A stretch of DNA of 64,000 nt. It comes from Pictodentalium vernedei (taxonomy: Eukaryota > Mollusca > Scaphopoda > Dentaliida > Dentaliidae). The position numbers were made by a program, and so were the translations under genes. Positions 58,070 to 64,000 of the stretch are shown piece after piece; the stretch's first letter is position 1, and each line of letters opens with the position of its first letter. A model generated the notes under the pieces. It saw only the letters and a list, made by a program, of their open reading frames with translations. It was not told the DNA's origin and searched no databases. The stretch lies in NCBI GenBank assembly GCA_031216915.1, contig CM062292.1:201955262-202019261 (forward strand), in the 5' to 3' direction.

Positions 58070-59611
58070 TGTGAAAGAACAGCAATAAGTCCTAGTTACT
58101 CGCAAAAACCCCTGACACAAAGATACATAATAACATGATCCATTAATAAATGAAAAAACAATTGCAAAACAAAATAATTTTGAAAAAATATTTTTTCAGA
58201 GAAGCCCAAGTTGCTGAAAAGTAACGTTGAGCCCCGATGGATCCGATGGCAAAGTGTGGTCAAAAATTTTAAATTTATATAAAATAATTAATGAGACACT
58301 TTCGGATAATATAAATGTATCTTATAATGAGATAAACTACCACAAAGGCAAACAGCCCCCCTCAAAAAAGGCTGTTGCCAATGAAAACAAACAGTGTAAA
58401 CACACTAGAAAACATGACTCCAGGCACTGAAAAAACTGGCCCGGAATCAGTCATCAATTACACTCTATCTGATGCAAAACAGAGACTCCCAGGGGAGAAT
58501 CTGCAGAACATCAGATGGAAGATGCAGAACACAAACGTTATACACCCATGGGTGAAAACGTAACTATGGGGAAAATAACAGAAAACATTCTGTAACCAAG
58601 CAACTCTCCCAGGAAATTTTAGAAATGAAATTTCTCAAAAATATGCCAAAAGCATGGGAGAATTGCCAGGGGGGACTTTAGAAGGCTAGGGGAGAGGAAA
58701 CACTGAATAAGCAGTGCAACAATTAGCAAGAATGACAACAAGAGGCCCATGCCTCGAAAATAGGCAACTTAACATAATTTCATCAAAAAATTTTAAGTAC
58801 AGCCCTGATTATTTTTTGCCACTTCTTTTTCCTCTCCTCCTTCTATCCTCCTTAGAATCACATTTTCTCCAAAAATTACGTGTCTGGCATCCTTTAAACT
58901 GAGATTTACAAGCACAAAGATCAGTGAGATGTTGACTGATGAAGGGCCAAACAGAGGATGATAATTGGCGCCAATTTCGGGACGACTACGTCACTGTGCA
59001 TGCGCAGTAGAGGCGTAGTATGGAGGTCCTTTAGGACATGATTTCTTTTTGTTTTGGATGCAAATTTTGGGGATTGGGGGGCAAAATTTGTGTTTGGCCC
59101 TGGTTTTGTTGGAGTTAGCACCAGCTAAGTCTGGGTCATTGGTACAGTATAAAAATATAGAAATTTTGGGCGGGGCACAAAATGGGGATCCTCCCGTACT
59201 TGAATCTTGAGTACCAAAGGAGCTTACATACCAAATATCACAGCATTTTGACTGATGGTTCATAAGAAGAAGATTTCAGGAGAAATTGATGCTTTTGGAC
59301 ATCACCCCCACCCCAGTGGGGGGCACCGAGTTCATTTTAACAAACTGGAAAGAGGATACCCCCAAAATATTGCATGTCAAATTTGTTTGGGTTTGTCCTA
59401 GTGGTTTTGAAGAAGAAGACCGAATTGTGAAAGTTAACGGACAATGGACGACGGACGCCAAGTGATGGCAAAAGCTCACTCTGACTTTCAGGACTTAATT
59501 TTTTGATTGTGCACGCAAATTTTGTGGATTGGGGGGCAAAATTTGTGTTTGGCCCTGAATTAATTTGAGTTAGCTCCAGCTGGTCTGGGCCATTGGTTGT
59601 CGTATAAAAAT

Positions 59612-60170
59612 TTACCCATTTCAAACATTTAGGTACAAGTCTGGAAAGTAAGGGGTTTTGAAGTAGTTGCAGCCAGCACATCTTTAAACTCCTTGCCTAA
59701 TGCAGGTGGATTTTCCTGCCCAGGACAAAAATACTATTACCAAGTGTAGGAGTGCTCCTGCTTCTTGTTAACCCTTCAAGGCATGGAGATTCTTTTTGCA
59801 GTTTTTGCTACACTTCGACAGTCTATATCCTGTGGCTTTACAGTTGTTTTTGGGCAAGTCTTGGCTGTCTATAGAGGAAGACAAGACTTACCAGAAACAA
59901 CTGCTAGGGTACTTGGAATGCAACTTACATGTTTATTCAAAGACTGCATGTTGAGGCATGTGTTTTGTTACCCAAAACATGAGTAGTCATCTTATGATTT
60001 CTTGACACCAGGCTCCTGAACTTTACATCACATCAAGGAATGTTTGTTTCACAGTATTCATGGCTTGAGTTTATGAGAAATTTTAGAAAATATTTATCAG
60101 GTTGGGAGTGACCATTTGTTTTTAATTTATAACTCAATAACTTTTATTTTTAGTGTAACTGTAAACATAC
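59612..60170. other. Intron 5' part next to the VPS54 exon; hairpin at 59841-59903
   Basis: CAGTTGTTT...AAACAACTG arms with GTCTTGG and CAAGAC inner pairing form a 63-nt stem-loop, related to 8748-8811. Flanking 150 bp is also similar (in inverted orientation) when compared through its translation. Otherwise unassigned. Confidence 0.5.
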
Positions 60171-60292
60171 CTTTCCTATTTGTTCTAAGTGTTTTAATAT
60201 ATGTTGTTTTTTATTGGATAATCTCTCTTCAAAGTGTTCTTTAATTTTTGGAATATAATGTACTATCAGTTGTAAACATCGGGATGCTAATC
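60171..60292 (-). CDS. VPS54: VPS54-like gene, internal coding exon (upstream of the three seen)
   Basis: Minus-strand exon of 122 bp. It has an AG acceptor (60293-60294, after a T-rich tract) and a GTATGT donor just below 60171. After two bases completing a split codon it reads 40 codons without a stop, including LASRCLQLIVHYIPKIKEHF and ending LKHLEQIGK. This matches the conserved C-terminal region of metazoan VPS54, a subunit of the GARP complex that tethers endosome-derived vesicles at the trans-Golgi. The reading frame ends in phase 0, which fits the next exon at 24186. The peptide continues directly into that exon, so the intron between them spans about 36 kb of nested transposons. Earlier exons are not in the window. 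Splice sites, phase and peptide are seen; orthology is from recalled family similarity. Confidence 0.85.
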
Positions 60293-60589
60293 CTACAAAA
60301 TAAAATTTTTATCAACATCACTGATCAGCAGGATATAGAATTCCCATATAAACTGGAGCAATGCCAAGGGTGGCATATGCCCCCTGCCTGCAATACCATG
60401 CCAGCAGTACCATGGATAGCACAACAGAAATGAAACATTTATTACTGGGTGATGGGTGAAGACAGATTACAGACCATTGGGACATTATCATAAAAACTAT
60501 TAAGTGTCACCAAAGGGTGACACAAAAAGTTACTTCCACCTCTTTACCAAGTGTAAGAGCGACTTAATTTGATTTGATTTGATAATTTT
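60293..60589. other. Intronic spacer upstream of the VPS54 exon
   Basis: Starts with the T-rich acceptor tract of the exon. No further exon or repeat recognised. Confidence 0.4.
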
Positions 60590-61226
60590 GTAAAAAAATA
60601 TTTTTCCGCAAACCTTTTATATTTTGCACATTTCCAAGGCATGTGTAACCATATCCTAAAATTTCAATTCTCTACATTTCCAAACTGTGGAAGGAGTTGA
60701 TTACACCATGAAGGTACCCTCAATTACAGGAAATTTTCCATGTCGATAAAGAGCAATAATTTTATTAACAAATATATGTTTGGCAAACTTTATAGATGTT
60801 TCATATCTTCAAGGCATACCACATCCTAAAGTTTCAATCCTCTATATTAGAAACTGAGGGAGAAGTTGATTACGCCATGAAGGTACCCTAAATTAAAAAA
60901 CTCAGGAAATTTTCTAGGTCGATAATGGGCAATAACTTTGTGAAAAAATATCTTTTTTGGCAAACTTTATAGATGCTGCACATCTTCATTGTGTGTGTAA
61001 CCATATTCTAAGGTTTCAAATCTATACATTACAAAATGTAGAAGCAGTTGATTACACCATGAAGGTGCCCTCAATAAGGTACCATCAATTAAAAAACACT
61101 GAAAATATTCTTATATGATAAAGGGCAATAATTTTGTTGAAAAATAATTTTTATGCAAACTTTATAGCTTCTGCATATCTTCAAGACATATTTAACCATA
61201 TCCTAAAGTTTCAACACTCTACATTA
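60590..61226. repeat. Tandem repeat, about 175-195 bp period, roughly 3.5 copies
   Basis: Units begin near 60590, 60768, 60942 and 61138, each with 'GCAAAC-TTTATA', 'TTCAAGGCAT', 'ACCATATCCTAAA-TTTCAA' and 'GTTGATTACACCATGAAGGT' boxes. The third unit carries a short internal insertion with a repeated GGTACC-TCAATTA. It abuts the head of array 5 directly and may be a separate array family. Confidence 0.75.
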
Positions 61227-64000
61227 ACAAGAGGCCCCAGGGGGCCTGAGGGCGCTCACCTGACATGGTAGCCTAAATATCAACCCAGAGAATTGATTTC
61301 CACAAGTTGCATCTGCTCCTCCTAATAAAAGCTGAAACCAAATATCCATATATTCTGACCAGTGGATCTACAAAAAGATTTTTAAAGAATATTCCTCATA
61401 TTAAACTAAGTCATAATTCGGGCTCCCACAGGGAGCCCATATATGAACACAGGGACTTGGCTTTAACAAACCTGAAACTCACACCCCTAAGGATTCTGCA
61501 CACTAATTATCAAAACATTCCGACTGCTGGATCTGAAGAAGAAGATTTTTAAAAACAATTCCTCATATTGAACCAAGTTACAATTCAAGCTCCCACAATC
61601 AGCCCAATTATGGACCTAGGGACATGGCTTGAACAAACTTGAATCTTACCCCCCTAAGGATGCTGCATAAAAAATATCAAAAGCATTCATCTGCTGGATC
61701 TGAAGATTTTTAAAGAAAATTCCTCATTTTGAACTAAGCTGTCATTCAGGCTCCCATAGTGAGCCCAAATATGAACCAAGGGACTTGGCTTGAACAAACT
61801 TGAATCTCAGCCCCCTAAGGTTGCTCCATGCCAAATATCAAAACATTCCAACTGCTGAATCTGAAGAAGAAGATTTTTAAAGAAAAATTTCTCATATTGA
61901 CTACGTTATAATTTGGGCTCCCACAGGGAGCCCAAATATAGTCCCATGGACTTGGCTTTAACACACTTGAATCCCCCTCCCCTCCCCAAGGATGCTACTC
62001 ACCACATATCAAACCATTCTGACTGCTGGATCTGAAGAAGAAAATTTTTAAAGAAAATTCCTCATTTCGAACAAAGTTACAATTCAAGCTCCCACAGTGA
62101 GCCCAAATATGGACCTAGGGACATGGCTTGAACAAACTTGCATCTCACCCCCCTAAGGATGCTGCATACCAAATATCACAAGATTCTGCCTGCTGGATCT
62201 TGAGAAGAAGATTTGCCTGAAATGCACTAAGTTCAAATTTGGGCTCCTATACTGAGCCCAAATATAAACCCAGGGGGCCGATTTGAACAAACTTGAATCA
62301 GATCCACTCCACAATGTTGCATACCAAATATCACAAGATTCTGCCTGCTGGATCTGGAGAAGATTTTTGAAAAAATTTGCCTGAAATGCACTAAGTTTGA
62401 ATTTGGGCTTCTATAGTGAGCCCAAATATGAATCCAGGTGGCCAATTTGAACAAATTGGAATCAGATCCACCCCACAATGTTGCATACCAAATATCAAAA
62501 GATTCTGCCTGCAGGATCTGGAGAAGAAGATTTTTGAAGAAATTTGCCTGAAATGCACTAAGTTCGAATTCGAGCTTCTATACTGAGCCCAAATATGAAT
62601 CTAGGGAGCCGATTTGAACAAAATAGAATCAGATCCACCCCACAATGTTGCATACCAAATATCAAAAGATTCTGCCTTCTGGATCTGGAGAAGAAGATTT
62701 TTTAAGAAATTTGCCTGAAAAGCACTAAGTTCAAATTTGGGCTCCTATACTGAGCCCAAATATAAACCCAGGGAGCCGATTTGAACAAACTTGAATCAGA
62801 TCCACCCCACAATGTTGCATACCCAATATCAAAAGATTCGGCCTGCTGGATCTTGAGAAGAAGATTTTTTAAGAAATTTGCCTGAAATGCACTAAGTTCA
62901 AATTTGAGCTCCTATACTGAGCCCAAATATAAACCCAAGGGGCCGATTTGAACAAACTTGAATCAGATCCACCCCACAATGTTGTATACCAAATATCAAA
63001 AGATTCTGCCTGCTGGATCTGGAGAAGAAGATTTTCAAAGACATTTGCCTGAAATGCAGTAAGTTCAAATTTGGGCTCCTATACTGAGCCCAAATATAAA
63101 CCCAGGGGGCCGATTCGAACAAACTTGAATCAGATCCACCCCACAATGTTGCATGCCAAATATCAAAAGATTCTGCCTGCTGGATCTGGAGAAGAAGATA
63201 TTTTAAGAAATTTGTCTGAAATGCACTAAGTTCGAAATTGGGCTCCTATACTGAGCCCAAATATGAACCCAGGAGGCCGATTTGAACAAACTTGAATCAG
63301 ATCCACCCTACAATGTTGCATACCAAATATCAAAAGATTCTGCCTGCTGGATCTGGAGAAAAAGATTTTTTAATGTTTTTCCCATTGCCTACAGTGTTAA
63401 AAAGTGCTGACTCAGCACTTTTTCAAAGTCCCGAAACTGTACCCTATGATAAAACCGATGGCAATTTGTTTTTACCAATTCTTTCTGTTGGTCCTAAGGA
63501 AGCTTCAGACCAAATAAAAATTCTCGGTGCCGTGCAGTTTTGGAGATATGGGCGTTTTAATTTTTTTCTATTTTTAGCTCCTGCGGTTCCCATGGGGCTA
63601 CAGGAAAAAAAAAAATCAGCATAAATTAGGTACTTATGACCCAATAAGCCCTCACATAAAATTTGGTTCAAATCAGCCTCTCGGTTTGGAAAATAGAAAT
63701 TTTGGGCGGGGCAAAAAATTTTGCCCCTCCCATAACAACGCCAAGTATAGCCCCACAAACTTCTCTTGAACAAATCTGAGTCTACACCTCAAAAGGAAGC
63801 TGCACACCAAATATCAAGTCTCTGCTACTGCTGGTTCATGAGAAGAAGATTTTTTAAGATTTCAGCACACTTTTTGGGTGTGGCCCTACCCACGGGCAAG
63901 GCAACTTGATTTGAACAAAATCAAATTGCGATGTCATAACAAACTATTATCTCAAATATCAATTAAATTTGTTCAGCGGTTTGGGAGGAGAAGACGCAAA
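61227..64000 (+). mobile_element. Tandem-repeat mobile element, array 5 (runs off the window)
   Basis: Head ACAAGAGGCCCCAGG, units in the same order and with the same private variants as array 3 (46731-49778), including the terminal segment with hairpin at 63402-63426 and the unoccupied DIRS target GGAAAATAGAAATTTT (63688-63703). The end lies beyond 64000. Confidence 0.75.

Larger units (their letters stand above)
52030..59156 (-). mobile_element. DIRS family A retrotransposon, copy A3 (about 7.1 kb)
   Basis: Inverted repeats 52069-52257 and 58955-59143, ICR 52335-52420, intact termini. Nearly identical to A2, but gag has a nonsense codon and a 2-bp deletion, and RT has a 2-bp deletion. Flanks GGAAA and ATAGAAATTTTGGG rebuild the same target as A2, while the surrounding array copies are clearly diverged, so this is an independent insertion. 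Confidence 0.93.
50779..59490 (+). mobile_element. Tandem-repeat mobile element, array 4 (variant head), interrupted by DIRS A3
   Basis: Head variant AGAGGCTCAAGTGAGTCT (50779-50796), units to 52029, then A3. The remaining terminal part is 59157-59490 with a GGACGACGGACGCC microsatellite and an AGCTCACTCTGACTTTCAGG end. It lies inside C2, whose right terminus resumes at 59491. The two unit copies around 51010-51300 begin 'TTTTTTGCTC-TGGG-TTCCCACTGGGCAC'. Confidence 0.68.
34091..59611 (-). mobile_element. DIRS family C element, copy C2, split by at least five nested insertions
   Basis: Pieces at 34091-34171, 41369-46730, 49779-49886, 50247-50778 and 59491-59611 follow one another in the order of an intact DIRS element. 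The right terminus ends GTATAAAAAT at 59611. The left inverted repeat is not recognisable. All ORFs are broken. About 150 bp equivalent to 545-690 of C1 is missing where array 4 entered. Summed, the element is about 6.2 kb spread over 25.5 kb. It is the oldest layer of the nest. Confidence 0.82.

Overview
The window is metazoan nuclear DNA, with no bacterial or organellar signature. It lies inside the introns of one host gene on the minus strand, a homologue of VPS54 (the GARP-complex tethering subunit). Three consecutive coding exons are recognisable: 60171-60292, 24106-24186 and 22112-22213. They have correct splice sites, compatible phases and contiguous homologous peptide. The intron between the first two is about 36 kb and almost entirely transposable elements. 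Tandem-repeat arrays with GAC-rich microsatellite ends (HINE/pearl-like), tRNA-derived SINEs and abundant DIRS elements suggest a marine invertebrate, most likely a bivalve mollusc. That last step is inference.

The dominant content is DIRS-type (tyrosine-recombinase) retrotransposons, all with coding strand minus. Family A has three nearly full-length copies: A1 1453-8586, A2 25123-32251 and A3 52030-59156. Each has 189-bp inverted repeats, unequal outer end arms, and an 86-bp internal complementary region (ICR) that is the exact complement of the joined element ends. Each encodes a gag-like protein, an RT/RNase H/methyltransferase-like protein and a tyrosine recombinase (YR). Subfamily NA has two decayed copies, NA1 8860-15789 and NA2 34359-41306. 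Both carry the same RT-removing deletion and the same internal gag duplication, so they descend from one non-autonomous master moved in trans. Family C is older and more divergent: the right end of one copy is at 1-813, and a second copy is scattered over 34091-59611.

The second C copy is a record of nested insertion. It was hit by a TTAA-specific palindromic MITE (itself hit by NA2), a second TTAA MITE, a tandem-repeat array (46731-49778), a tRNA-SINE with a 12-bp target duplication, and a second array (50779-59490) that received A3. Another array (24392-33529) received A2. Empty-site comparison gives exact DIRS insertion points with no target duplication and the preference AAA^AT. A2 and A3 entered the same position of the same repeat family independently.

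Gene logic: within a DIRS element the gag and YR frames are the same frame, separated by one UGA. The RT frame is +1 to them and lies over a long open stretch of the gag/YR frame. The inverted repeats carry perfect NRF1-like and E2F-like palindromes that could act as promoter elements. No copy is free of lesions: A1 has a UGA just upstream of its RT domain, A2 has a UGA in the gag tail, and A3 has a nonsense codon and two 2-bp deletions. A1 and A2 complement each other.
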